A DNA stretch of 64,000 bases from positions 1,325,501 to 1,389,500 of the forward strand of contig NZ_CP066786.1 of the NCBI RefSeq assembly GCF_016598595.1, written 5' to 3'. Positions 37,648-45,980 of this stretch are shown piece after piece. The notes below the pieces were generated by a model. That model worked only from the letters and a program-made list of their open reading frames with translations. It ran no database searches and was not told the origin of the DNA. Made by a program: the position numbers and the translations under genes. This DNA comes from Martelella lutilitoris. Lineage in GTDB: Bacteria; Pseudomonadota; Alphaproteobacteria; Rhizobiales; Rhizobiaceae. How positions within the stretch are numbered: the first letter of the stretch is position 1; each line of letters opens with the position of its first letter.

Positions 37648-37783
37648 CACACTCGGATCCGGCTGTCGCATTTCCGACCGATGCCCCAGAAAACAGAGAC
37701 ATCCTGATCATTGCAGCCTTGTGCGGCGGAAAGCAAGCGGTCCGGCGCTCAGCGGAGCGCGCGGGGCATTAAAGGCCTTGAGG

Positions 37784-37810
37784 GCCGGGCCGTCGAATGG
37801 GCGGCCCGGC
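37784..37810 (-). terminator. GC hairpin after the peroxiredoxin gene
   Basis: GCCGGGCCG (37784-37792) and CGGCCCGGC (37802-37810) form a perfect 9-base stem with a 9-base loop just past the peroxiredoxin stop codon at 37820. No clear U-run follows on the minus strand, so it may protect the 3' end or end transcription weakly. Confidence 0.5.
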
Positions 37811-37819
37811 GGACAAGCG

Positions 37820-38305
37820 TCAGAGCTGGCCCAGAATGGTGGCCGCCGCGGAAACCGTGGCTTCGCCGGAATCGTCCTCGACATTCAGTTCTTCCACGAC
37901 GCCGTCCTTCACCAGCATGGAATAGCGCTTGGAGCGCGTGCCGAGTCCGGCTCCGGAAAGATCGAGCTCCATGCCCAGCGCCTTGGCAAAGGCGCCGTCG
38001 GGGTCGGCCAGATAGCGGATCTTGCCTTCGCCGCCCGTCGCCTTGGCCCAGCCGCCCATGACGAAGGGGTCATTGACGGCAATGACGGCGATCTCGTCAA
38101 CGCCGCGCGAGAGGATCGCGTCCCGGTTTTCCAGATAGGTCGGCAGGTGGTTGATGGAGCAGGTGGGCGTGAAGGCGCCCGGCACGGCAAACAGCACGAT
38201 CCGCTTCGATTTGAAGAATTCATCGCTTGCGACTTTCTCCGGCCCGTTCTCCGTCAGTTCCATGAAGGTGGCTGACGGCAGGCTGTCTCCCTTGGCAATC
38301 GACAT
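37820..38305 (-). CDS. Peroxiredoxin, Prx5/type II (one cysteine)
   Basis: The 161-residue protein has the peroxidatic cysteine C49 in VPGAFTPTCSINHLP, and it is the only cysteine. It is thus a 1-Cys form of the PrxV/AhpC-TSA family that reduces peroxides and is recycled by glutathione/glutaredoxin or another thiol. Family motifs NDPFVMGGWAKATGG and RYSMLVKDGVVEELNVEDDSG are present. The start is ATG 38305. The gene upstream (38349) encodes a DsbD-type N-terminal domain, so thiol handling may be a shared theme; this is inference. Confidence 0.94.
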   Translation of the reverse strand: MSIAKGDSLPSATFMELTENGPEKVASDEFFKSKRIVLFAVPGAFTPTCSINHLPTYLENRDAILSRGVDEIAVIAVNDPFVMGGWAKATGGEGKIRYLADPDGAFAKALGMELDLSGAGLGTRSKRYSMLVKDGVVEELNVEDDSGEATVSAAATILGQL

Positions 38306-38348
38306 TTTGAAATCCTCTTTGCGTGTGTTGAAAAAGCGCAATAAGGAC

Positions 38349-39182
38349 TTAGGGTGGCGCGGGCGCGATGACAAGCGGCGTTTCCATGGCCCGGCCGCCG
38401 GATTTCGCCAGAAGCAGCCAGTCACCCTTCTGCGGATCTGCATCCTCGGGCAGGGCGGACAGGGGGATGTCGATGAGATATTGCCCGTTTTCCCTCCTTC
38501 CGGCAGGCGCCTCGACAATATAGCCGAGACTGTTGGCAAGGGTGATCTCGTCACCGGCGCCGGGATCGGGAAGCGTGAGGGCAAGCCTGAGGCCGTCAGC
38601 GCTGAGAGATGCCTCGTCGACCCGGAAATCCGCCGACGGCCTCTCGGGCAGCGTCGTGCGGGCAACGGCCAGAATGGCCTTGTCGACTGGCGTTTCCTCA
38701 AATGCTTCGGCCCGGGCCGGAATGTCGAAACTGGCCTGGAAGGGGATGCAGATATCCTTGCAGAGCCCGACAAAGGCGGTAACGGTAAGGGACGGGAGCG
38801 GGCCGGGCGCGACCCTCAGCGTGAGCGGAAAGGTCACCGGGCCGTCATAGCCCATGTCGGTCACGTTCGCGATCTTCAGGCGCTTGGGCACGGGGTACCC
38901 GATCGCCTCGAGCCGGGCATCGCCCGTACCGGTCACGGTGATCTGCGGGGGGATGCCGCTCTCGCCCGGTTCGCGCCAATAGGTGATGAAGCCGGGATCC
39001 GGTTCGACCTGCAGCGCGGCCTCGATCGTGCCGTCATCCGTTGGCGGCGTGAGGATCACGCGCATGCGTCCGCCGGTATCCTCAGCCCAGGGCGTTGCGG
39101 CAGCGAAAGACATCTGCGCCGTGCCGGCAAGAGCAAAGGCCGCGATGGCGGCAACGACAAAGTGGCGAGTCAAAGGTCTCAT
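38349..39182 (-). CDS. DsbD N-terminal-domain (thiol-disulfide) periplasmic protein
   Basis: The 277-residue exported protein has a signal peptide (1-28, ending SFAAA) and a DsbD-alpha-like immunoglobulin-type domain (about 31-165). It carries the domain's redox pair C141 and C145 in FVGLCKDICIPFQ. It lacks the membrane electron-transfer domain and the thioredoxin-like C-terminus of DsbD, so it is a stand-alone domain that must obtain electrons from a separate CcdA/ScsB-like partner. A second beta domain may follow (about 180-277). The peroxiredoxin gene is 43 bases downstream on the same strand. Confidence 0.8.
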   Translation of the reverse strand: MRPLTRHFVVAAIAAFALAGTAQMSFAAATPWAEDTGGRMRVILTPPTDDGTIEAALQVEPDPGFITYWREPGESGIPPQITVTGTGDARLEAIGYPVPKRLKIANVTDMGYDGPVTFPLTLRVAPGPLPSLTVTAFVGLCKDICIPFQASFDIPARAEAFEETPVDKAILAVARTTLPERPSADFRVDEASLSADGLRLALTLPDPGAGDEITLANSLGYIVEAPAGRRENGQYLIDIPLSALPEDADPQKGDWLLLAKSGGRAMETPLVIAPAPP

Positions 39183-39284
39183 GGCTAGACACTTAGCGCA
39201 GGCGCGGGCCTCCTGCCACGCTTCTCATCGCCTTTTCGGACAATTTGATTTGAACATCGCGTGACCTTGCCCCATGTTTAACCT

Positions 39285-39938
39285 ATGCCTAGGATGAATT
39301 TCGAAAGCGGCGCGGACACTTTGCTGGAGGCCGATGTGTTTGACAACCTGATGACGGAGCGTGAACGCGGCCCATTCGACGGCCAGTTCCTGATCGCCAT
39401 GCCGCAGCTTGCGGAAAGCGATTTCGAACGCAGCGTGATCTATATCTGCGCCCATTCCGAGGATGGCGCGATGGGGTTCGTCATCAATCGCGCCCAGTCC
39501 GTCACCTTTCCCGAAGTGCTGGAACAGCTCAAGCTGATGGATGAGAATGCCCCGGATGTCTCCGCCCCCGGAATCGGCGATTTTCCCGTGCTCTGCGGCG
39601 GACCGGTGGAACCCGGCCGCGGTTTTGTGCTGCATTCCGACGACTACGCCGGCGACGGCAGCATTCCCATCACCGATGAACTGTTCATGACCGGCACGCT
39701 CGACGTCCTGCGCTCGGTTGCCGCGGGAAAGGGACCGGAAAGGGCGGTCCTGGTCCTCGGCTATGCCGGCTGGGCGCCCGGCCAGCTTGAGAGCGAGATT
39801 GCCAATAATGACTGGCTGACCTGTCCCGCGATCGAGGAATTGCTGTTCGACCGCGATCTGGATGGCAAATATGAGCGCGCGCTCTTCTCGATGGGGGTTC
39901 GCCCATCCTCGCTCTCTTCCACGATCGGACATGCCTGA
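39285..39938 (+). CDS. YqgE/AlgH family protein
   Basis: The 217-residue protein has the YqgE core: LDGQFLIAMPQL-like FDGQFLIAMPQLAESDFERS (about 27-46), then IYICAHSEDGAMGFVINRAQ and PVLCGGPVEPGRGFVLHSDD, followed by VLVLGYAGWAPGQLESEIAN. The family is widespread in proteobacteria with no firm function (AlgH affects alginate in Pseudomonas). The ATG at 39285 and the ATG at 39294 are both possible starts. It is divergent from the DsbD-type gene. Confidence 0.93.
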   Translation: MPRMNFESGADTLLEADVFDNLMTERERGPFDGQFLIAMPQLAESDFERSVIYICAHSEDGAMGFVINRAQSVTFPEVLEQLKLMDENAPDVSAPGIGDFPVLCGGPVEPGRGFVLHSDDYAGDGSIPITDELFMTGTLDVLRSVAAGKGPERAVLVLGYAGWAPGQLESEIANNDWLTCPAIEELLFDRDLDGKYERALFSMGVRPSSLSSTIGHA

Positions 39939-40009
39939 AACAAAATGACGGCATTTCCGTTTACAGGGCGCTGACGGCCGTCGATCGTGGCGGCCGCAAT
40001 TGCGAGGCC

Positions 40010-41074
40010 ATGATGAAGATTTTCGAATGCGACCATTGCGGTCAGACCGTCTATTTTGACAATGAGGTCTGCGTCGCCTGCGGCCACCGGCTGGGTTTCG
40101 ATCCGCAGAGCGTTGCCATGTATGCTCTCAAGCCGGTCGATTCCGTCAACTGGCACAAGGCCGACGAGACGCGGCGCCAGTTCCGCTTTTGTCAGAACGC
40201 CGGGTTCAATGTCTGCAACTGGCTTCTGCCCGAAGGCAGCGACGAGCCGTTCTGTCCGTCCTGCCGGCACAACAATCTTATCCCGGACACCGGCACTGAC
40301 AACGGCCTTGCGCGGTTCGGCAGGATCGTGGCGGCCGAGCGCCATCTTTTCTATTCGCTCCTGCGCTGGAACGTCGAGACGCCGACCAGGGGCGAGGATC
40401 CGGACGGCGGCCTCGTCTTCGACTTTCTCGAGGACACGGTCGACCAGAACGGCAATCTCCAGCCGGCCATGACCGGCCACGAGAACGGCCTCATCTCACT
40501 GAGGGTCGCCGAGGCCGACGACGTCACCCGCGAGATCGCGCGCCAGCAGATGAACGAACCCTACCGGACGCTGCTCGGTCACTTCCGTCATGAGGTCGGG
40601 CATTACGTCTGGGACAGGCTGGTGCGCGACGGCGGAAGGCTTGAGGAATTTCGCTCGCTCTTCGGCGATGAGCGGGAAGACTATCAGGCCGCGCTGCAGC
40701 GCCATTACGAGAACGGCCCGTCTCCGGGCTGGCCGGAGAACTTCGTCAGCGCCTATGCCTCGACGCATCCGTGGGAAGATTTTGCCGAAAGCTTCGCCCA
40801 TGCGCTCCATATCGTCGATACGCTGGAGACGGCGCGCGCTTTCGGGCTGATGCTGGACGATGGCAGTCTGGAGCCGCTCGGCGATCCCTATAGCTGCGAG
40901 AGCGGAAAACGGCTGGCCGATGCCTGGGTGCCGCTGACGCTGGCGATGAACGCCATCCACAAGTCCATGGGCCAGCGGGATTTCTATCCCTTCGTCCTGA
41001 CCCCCGAGATCATCCGCAAACTCGATTTCGTTCTGGGGCTTCTGGTCCGCCAGACGAAACAGGACAGTCGCTGA
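40010..41074 (+). CDS. Putative zinc-binding metallopeptidase with zinc-ribbon N-terminus
   Basis: The roughly 354-residue protein has two cysteine sets: C6, C9, C20 and C23 (counted from ATG 40013), a zinc ribbon in FECDHCGQ and CVACGHR; and C60, C68, C81 and C84, a second ribbon ending CPSC. The catalytic motif HEVGH is at 193-197 (zincin type). The later SAYASTHPWEDFAESFAHAL segment, with conserved Asp-Phe-Ala-Glu, supplies the third ligand. It belongs to the DUF2248/putative-peptidase family of unknown substrate. There is no signal peptide, so it is cytoplasmic. ATG 40010 or 40013 may be used. Confidence 0.88.
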   Translation: MMKIFECDHCGQTVYFDNEVCVACGHRLGFDPQSVAMYALKPVDSVNWHKADETRRQFRFCQNAGFNVCNWLLPEGSDEPFCPSCRHNNLIPDTGTDNGLARFGRIVAAERHLFYSLLRWNVETPTRGEDPDGGLVFDFLEDTVDQNGNLQPAMTGHENGLISLRVAEADDVTREIARQQMNEPYRTLLGHFRHEVGHYVWDRLVRDGGRLEEFRSLFGDEREDYQAALQRHYENGPSPGWPENFVSAYASTHPWEDFAESFAHALHIVDTLETARAFGLMLDDGSLEPLGDPYSCESGKRLADAWVPLTLAMNAIHKSMGQRDFYPFVLTPEIIRKLDFVLGLLVRQTKQDSR

Positions 41075-41084
41075 GCGTTGACGT

Positions 41085-43982
41085 TCACGCTTCCCCGGCG
41101 GCGACTTCCTTGAGCAGGCGCAGTGCTGTGGGCGCAGCGACCGAGGCGCCGTAGAGCGGGCCGCTGGCATAGGTGCACTCCGCGTCGGCCAGCGCCTGCG
41201 CGTCAACCTCCGTGCCGACATCGGTGACGCCGACCGCGGTTCCGAGCCTGGACGCCAGTTCGGCAAAAGCCTTGACGACATCCGTCTGGGTCTCGTTGTT
41301 CAGCTTGAAGACGGCGTTGTCCACATAGGCGGCGTCGAAGCGGAAGCCCTTGAGCAGGGTGAGCGAGCCGTGCCCGTTGCCGAAGCCGGAAAGCGTGACG
41401 CCTGCGCCGATCGTGCGCAGATACTGCAGCGCGAGCTTCGCCTGTTCCGGCGCCTTCTGGACAACGTCTTCGGGAATGGAGAAGACGACCTGTCGCGGCG
41501 CGTTTTCGGACTGGCGCACGAGGCTTTCCAGTTCGATCAATGTGCTGGTTCTCAGCATCTCCGTGCAGTTGAGCTCGATCGAGACGAAGGGGCGGACCTT
41601 GGGCAGCGTCTGCTGCCAGCCGGCGAGGTCTTCAAGCGCCTGGCGCACGGTATAAAGCACCAGTTCGGCCGAGCGTTCCGCCTCGCGGCTGATCTCGAAG
41701 ATCTCGCCTGTGGATATCTCTCCCCGCTGGGGATGCTTCCAGCTCAACACGCAGGCGAAACCGGCCACCTTGTGGCTGTCGAGCCGCATGACCGGACGGT
41801 AGAAGACCGACATTTCCTTGCGGTCGATGGCGCGTCCGAGATCGGCTTCGACGCGCTTGCGCTCGTCGTCGAGCATGCGCAGCGCCGGGCGGTAGGTCTC
41901 CACCGTGTTGCCGCCCATGCGCTTGGCGCGCAGCATGGCAAGCCGCGCATCCTCGAGGAATATTTCGGCGGAGCCGGGGGCATCGTGCCAGGAGGCGATG
42001 CCGATCGAGGCCGTCAGCGCGATCTCGCGGTTTTCGAAGGTGATCGGCACATCGATGGCGGCGACCAGGGCATCGGCGAATTCCGCGACCGCGTCGGGCT
42101 CCGTTTGCGACTGCAGCACGATGGCGAAGGCATTGCCCGAAAGTCGCGTCAGCGTGTCTTCCGGTTTCAGAAGCCGCTGGATGCGGCGTGTCAGGGCGAT
42201 GAGGATATTGTCGCCTGCGGCAAAGCCCAGCGTCTCGTTGATATCGCTGAACCGGTCGATGTCGGCGACGATAAGCGTCGGGCGCATGTGCGGCGACGTC
42301 TTTGACAGCGCGACCAGATAACTCAGGCGGTCGATGAGGATCGTGTGGTTGGGAAGACCGGTCAGATTGTCGACGACGGCATCCTGTAGCAGGCGCTGGG
42401 TGCTGACCTTCTGGTCGGTCTGGTCGGTGATCGTGCCGACGCAGCGGATCACTTCGCCATCCGTCGAAAGCACCGGCCGCGCGCGGATCAGCATCCAGTG
42501 GTAGTGACCGTCATTGGCGCGGACGCGGAATTCGAGTTTCAGCCGGCCGCGTCGCCATTCGAGGAAGAGATCGAGGGTCGAGCGGAAACGGTCGCGATCT
42601 CCGGGGTGCAGGTATTGCAGCCAGGAGCGGGCCGGACCGTTGAGCGTGCCGGCGGCCAAACCGAGCTTGGGCGCGAAGTCCGGCTCCGTGACGATCCGGT
42701 CGCGTCCCACGTCCCAGTCCCATACCGTCGCTTCCGTGCCGAGCAGGGCGAGCGCCTGGCGCTCCAGATCCGAAAACAGGCCGGGCTGATAGGCGCCGCC
42801 GGCAAAGGAATGCTGGATGACGGTGAAGCCGAGCAGCAGCACGATGAGCACGAGGCCGCCGTCGAGCGCCGGCTGGACGATGTCGTTGTCGATACGGCCG
42901 GTGGCCGTCATCCACGCGGCAAACAGCCAGGCGACGATCAGCGCCCAGGCCGGCATCAGCAGGATCGCCCGGTCATAGCGGCGAAGGCTGAGATAGACCA
43001 TCAGCACGACCCCGGCGAGCACCGTGGCGGCGAAGGAGATGCGGGCGATGCCGGCGGCGGCCGGGGGGTCGAACAGCGCCAGACCGAAAAGCGCCATCAG
43101 CAGCACGCCCCAGGCCGCGGCCGCATAGCCGAGCTGGGCATGCCAGCGCGCAAGGTTCAGATAGGTGAACAGGAACACCACCAGGCTGAAGGCGATCGCC
43201 ACGTCGGCGCTGGCGCGCCAGATGCGCAGGTCGCCGGGCGAGAGCGGGATCAGCTGGTTGAGGAAGCTGAAATCGATCGCCACATAGAGCAGCACCGACC
43301 AGGCCAGCATTGCCGTCGCCGGCAGCACGGAGGTTCCCTTGACCACGAACAGGATGCTGAGGAACACCGCCAGCAGGCCGGCAATGCCCAGCACGACGCC
43401 GTGGTAGAGCGTGAAGGCGTTTTCCGTATCCTTCCAGGCATCCGGTTGCCAGAGATAGAGCTGCGGCAGGTCCGCCGTGTCGAGTTCGGCGACGAAGGTG
43501 ATCACAGCACCGGGATTGAGCGTGATCGAGAACACGTCGGCATCGTCGCTTGCCACACGGTTGAGCGCGAAACCCTCCGAGGGCGTGATCGCCGCGATCC
43601 GCGAGGAGCCGAGGTCCGGCCAGAACATGCCCGAGCCGGGCAGGCGGAAATGCGGAGCGACGATCAGGCGATCAAGCTGCTCGTCGGAAATATTGGCCAG
43701 CGAGAAGACGGCCCAGTCGCCCGAATGCTCGGCGTTGCCGGAACGCACCTCGATACGGCGGCGGATGCCGTTGGCATCGGGCACCGTGGAGATTTGCAGC
43801 ACGCTGCCTTCATTGGGGTAGAGGTCGACATGGTTGGTCAGGTCGATCGCGACATCGCCGCGCGAAACCTCGACGGGCTCGAGCGCCAGCGCCGGGATGG
43901 CGGCAGAGAAGACCGCCATGGCCAGTGCAATGATGGCGAGGGCCTGGCGGCCGAGCCGGCGGAGATGTGCGGGCATTCGCAT
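41085..43982 (-). CDS. Membrane sensor with PAS and degenerate GGDEF and EAL domains
   Basis: The 965-residue protein has a signal-like helix (about 13-34), an extracytoplasmic domain (about 35-190) and a seven-helix block (about 192-390), the 7TMR-DISM pattern. A PAS/PAC domain (about 410-525), a GGDEF domain (about 535-700) and an EAL domain (about 715-955) follow. Both catalytic signatures are changed: the GGDEF site reads SGNAF (615-619), the EAL site reads ACV in GFACVLSW (743-745), and DDFG reads SGFG (865-868). It is probably a c-di-GMP binding or regulatory protein with no catalysis. It is the last gene of a leftward run thrC-M16-rimJ-this. Confidence 0.9.
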   Translation of the reverse strand: MRMPAHLRRLGRQALAIIALAMAVFSAAIPALALEPVEVSRGDVAIDLTNHVDLYPNEGSVLQISTVPDANGIRRRIEVRSGNAEHSGDWAVFSLANISDEQLDRLIVAPHFRLPGSGMFWPDLGSSRIAAITPSEGFALNRVASDDADVFSITLNPGAVITFVAELDTADLPQLYLWQPDAWKDTENAFTLYHGVVLGIAGLLAVFLSILFVVKGTSVLPATAMLAWSVLLYVAIDFSFLNQLIPLSPGDLRIWRASADVAIAFSLVVFLFTYLNLARWHAQLGYAAAAWGVLLMALFGLALFDPPAAAGIARISFAATVLAGVVLMVYLSLRRYDRAILLMPAWALIVAWLFAAWMTATGRIDNDIVQPALDGGLVLIVLLLGFTVIQHSFAGGAYQPGLFSDLERQALALLGTEATVWDWDVGRDRIVTEPDFAPKLGLAAGTLNGPARSWLQYLHPGDRDRFRSTLDLFLEWRRGRLKLEFRVRANDGHYHWMLIRARPVLSTDGEVIRCVGTITDQTDQKVSTQRLLQDAVVDNLTGLPNHTILIDRLSYLVALSKTSPHMRPTLIVADIDRFSDINETLGFAAGDNILIALTRRIQRLLKPEDTLTRLSGNAFAIVLQSQTEPDAVAEFADALVAAIDVPITFENREIALTASIGIASWHDAPGSAEIFLEDARLAMLRAKRMGGNTVETYRPALRMLDDERKRVEADLGRAIDRKEMSVFYRPVMRLDSHKVAGFACVLSWKHPQRGEISTGEIFEISREAERSAELVLYTVRQALEDLAGWQQTLPKVRPFVSIELNCTEMLRTSTLIELESLVRQSENAPRQVVFSIPEDVVQKAPEQAKLALQYLRTIGAGVTLSGFGNGHGSLTLLKGFRFDAAYVDNAVFKLNNETQTDVVKAFAELASRLGTAVGVTDVGTEVDAQALADAECTYASGPLYGASVAAPTALRLLKEVAAGEA

Positions 43983-43991
43983 CTTCGGTCT

Positions 43992-44594
43992 TCAATTCCC
44001 TTTGGCGTCGTGATCATCTTTGAGCAGGGCATAGAGATGATGATCCTGCCATTGGCCGTTGATGCGAAGGTATTTTTGCAAATGCCCCTCCTTGGTGAAG
44101 CCTGCCTTTTGCAGAAGCGAAGCGCTGCGATTGTTTGAGGGGATACAGGCGGCCTCGATGCGGTGCAACCTCAACTCATGAAAGATATAGGGAATTACGG
44201 CCTGAAGTGCGGCAAACATATGGCCCTTGCCGGCATAGGGCTCGCCCATCCAGTAGCCCAGCATGCACATTTGCGCGACGCCGCGGCGGATGAGGCCGAT
44301 GGTGATGCCGCCGACAAGCGTGTCGGTCTCCCTGAGGAAGATGAACAGCTGAATGCTGCTGCCCTCGTCGAATTCCCGGTTGAGCCGCGTTATCCGCCTG
44401 CGGAAGGCCCGCTCTGTCATTTCGTCGACGTTCCAGAGGGGTTCCCATGGCTGAAGGAAAGAACGGCTGCGGATGCGCAGCTGCCGCCAGGCCTGATAGT
44501 CGGAAACGCGCGGCAGGCGCAGAACATGCGTGTCCGAGCGGATGGCAAACCGGCGTCGCCGCAGGGCGTCAGGCGCGGCGAAGAAGGCGAACAA
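43992..44594 (-). CDS. RimJ/RimL-type GNAT acetyltransferase (TTG start)
   Basis: The 200-residue protein matches ribosomal-protein-alanine N-acetyltransferases of the RimJ type. It has THVLRLPRVSDYQAWRQLRI near the N-terminus, LGYWMGEPYAGKGHMFAALQ (acetyl-CoA loop) and LHRIEAACIPSNNRSASLLQ with GFTKEGHLQKYLRINGQWQD at the end, the classic RimJ/L tail. I use TTG 44594, as GGAG lies 8 bases upstream and homologs start near this phenylalanine-rich stretch; a longer TTG start at 44612 is possible. It lies 74 bases after the M16 gene and 9 bases before the sensor gene. Confidence 0.85.
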   Translation of the reverse strand: MFAFFAAPDALRRRRFAIRSDTHVLRLPRVSDYQAWRQLRIRSRSFLQPWEPLWNVDEMTERAFRRRITRLNREFDEGSSIQLFIFLRETDTLVGGITIGLIRRGVAQMCMLGYWMGEPYAGKGHMFAALQAVIPYIFHELRLHRIEAACIPSNNRSASLLQKAGFTKEGHLQKYLRINGQWQDHHLYALLKDDHDAKGN

Positions 44595-44668
44595 CTGACT
44601 GTCTCCGCTCAAGCGGCCCGGCGCCGCCTATCAGGACGATCTTCGGTTCCATCCTTGCCATCGTACGT

Positions 44669-45967
44669 TCAGACGCCCGCACCGGCGGCCTTCTTTTCCT
44701 CGAACGAAAGACCGTCGACGATGTCCTCAAGCGGCGCCAGCTGCTCGATCGGGCCGACGGCGGAAAGCGTCGGGCGGGCATTGTAGAAGGCGCGGCCGGC
44801 CAGGTCGGTCAGCCTCTTCGGCGTGATGTTTTCGATTCGCATCATCATTTCCTCGTTCGGGATCGGACGGCCCCAGAGCATGACCTGGCGCGCGATCTGG
44901 CCGGCGCGGGCGGCGGCGCTTTCCTGGCCCATCAGAAGCTGGGCGCGGATCTGCGCCCGGGCACGCTCGATTTCCGTCGGGTCGACCCTTTCGGCGGCCT
45001 CGCGCAGCTCGTTGATGATGACGGGGACGAGTTCGGGCAACTGGTCGCCGCCGGTTGCCGCATGCACGGCGAAGACGCCGGAATCCGAAAAGCCCCAGTG
45101 GAAGGCGTAAACCGAATAGCAGAGCCCGCGGATCTCGCGCACTTCCTGGAAGAGACGCGACGACATGCCGCCGCCGAGCACATTCGCGAGAATCTGCGAG
45201 CAGTAGAAATCCTGGGCATGGTAGGCCGGGCCTTCAAAGCCGAGAATGACCTGCGCATCGGAGAGCGTGCGCATCTCGCGCGCCTCGCCGCCCGTGTAGC
45301 TGGCGGGCTCGACGAGCGGCGGCGTGGCGGGCTTCTGCGGCAGGGCCGCGAAGCGGTCGGCGACGAGGCGCGCAAAGGCGTCATGGTCAACCGCGCCGGT
45401 TGCCACGATATAGATCCGGTCGGTGGTGTAGTTGCGGGCGAGATAGCGGCGGATATCGTCCGGCGTGAAACCCATCACCGTTTCGGCGGTTCCCAGGATC
45501 GGTCGACCGATCATCTGGTCGCGATAGGCCGCGCCCGCAAAATTGTCGAACACCACGTCGTCCGGGATGTCGCTTGCCGCGCCGATCTCCTGCATGATGA
45601 CGTTTTTCTCGCGCGCAAGCTCCTCCTCGTCGAAAGCGGAATTGGTGAGGATGTCCGCGAGGATATCGACGGCGAGCGGCAGATGGTCCTTCAGGACCCG
45701 CGCATAGTAGGACGTCGTCTCCGTCGAAGTCGCGGCATTGACCTCGCCGCCGACATTTTCGATCTCCTCGGCGATCTGGCGCGCGGTCCTGCGCTTCGTG
45801 CCCTTGAAGGCCATGTGCTCGAGAAGATGGGCGATGCCGTGTTCGTTCGCGAATTCGTTGCGCGAGCCAGACTTGATCCATGTCCCGATGGCCACGCTCT
45901 CGATATGGGGCATGTTCTGGGTGACGACGGTCAGCCCGGACGGCAGCCGGGTGTACTCTACTGTCAT
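44669..45967 (-). CDS. M16 family zinc peptidase (mitochondrial-processing-peptidase-like)
   Basis: The 432-residue protein carries the inverted zinc motif HLLEH (47-51; H47, E50, H51), with the third ligand in the FDEEELAREKNVIMQEI helix about 75 residues later. It is an M16B peptidase, relative of the beta subunit of mitochondrial processing peptidase. The second domain (about 220-430) has GFEGPAYHAQDFYCSQILAN and GGGMSSRLFQEVREIRGLCY. There is no signal peptide. It begins 13 bases after the thrC stop codon on the same strand; the thrC-M16 pairing is common in alphaproteobacteria. The native substrate is unknown. Confidence 0.93.
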   Translation of the reverse strand: MTVEYTRLPSGLTVVTQNMPHIESVAIGTWIKSGSRNEFANEHGIAHLLEHMAFKGTKRRTARQIAEEIENVGGEVNAATSTETTSYYARVLKDHLPLAVDILADILTNSAFDEEELAREKNVIMQEIGAASDIPDDVVFDNFAGAAYRDQMIGRPILGTAETVMGFTPDDIRRYLARNYTTDRIYIVATGAVDHDAFARLVADRFAALPQKPATPPLVEPASYTGGEAREMRTLSDAQVILGFEGPAYHAQDFYCSQILANVLGGGMSSRLFQEVREIRGLCYSVYAFHWGFSDSGVFAVHAATGGDQLPELVPVIINELREAAERVDPTEIERARAQIRAQLLMGQESAAARAGQIARQVMLWGRPIPNEEMMMRIENITPKRLTDLAGRAFYNARPTLSAVGPIEQLAPLEDIVDGLSFEEKKAAGAGV

Positions 45968-45980
45968 GCGATCCTGCTTC

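Noticed and set aside
44569-44781. Small frame ending in MEPKIVLIGGAGPLERRQ between the M16 and RimJ genes
   Set aside because: It overlaps both genes in another phase, stops after a few codons of NAD-binding-like sequence and has no ribosome binding site of note.
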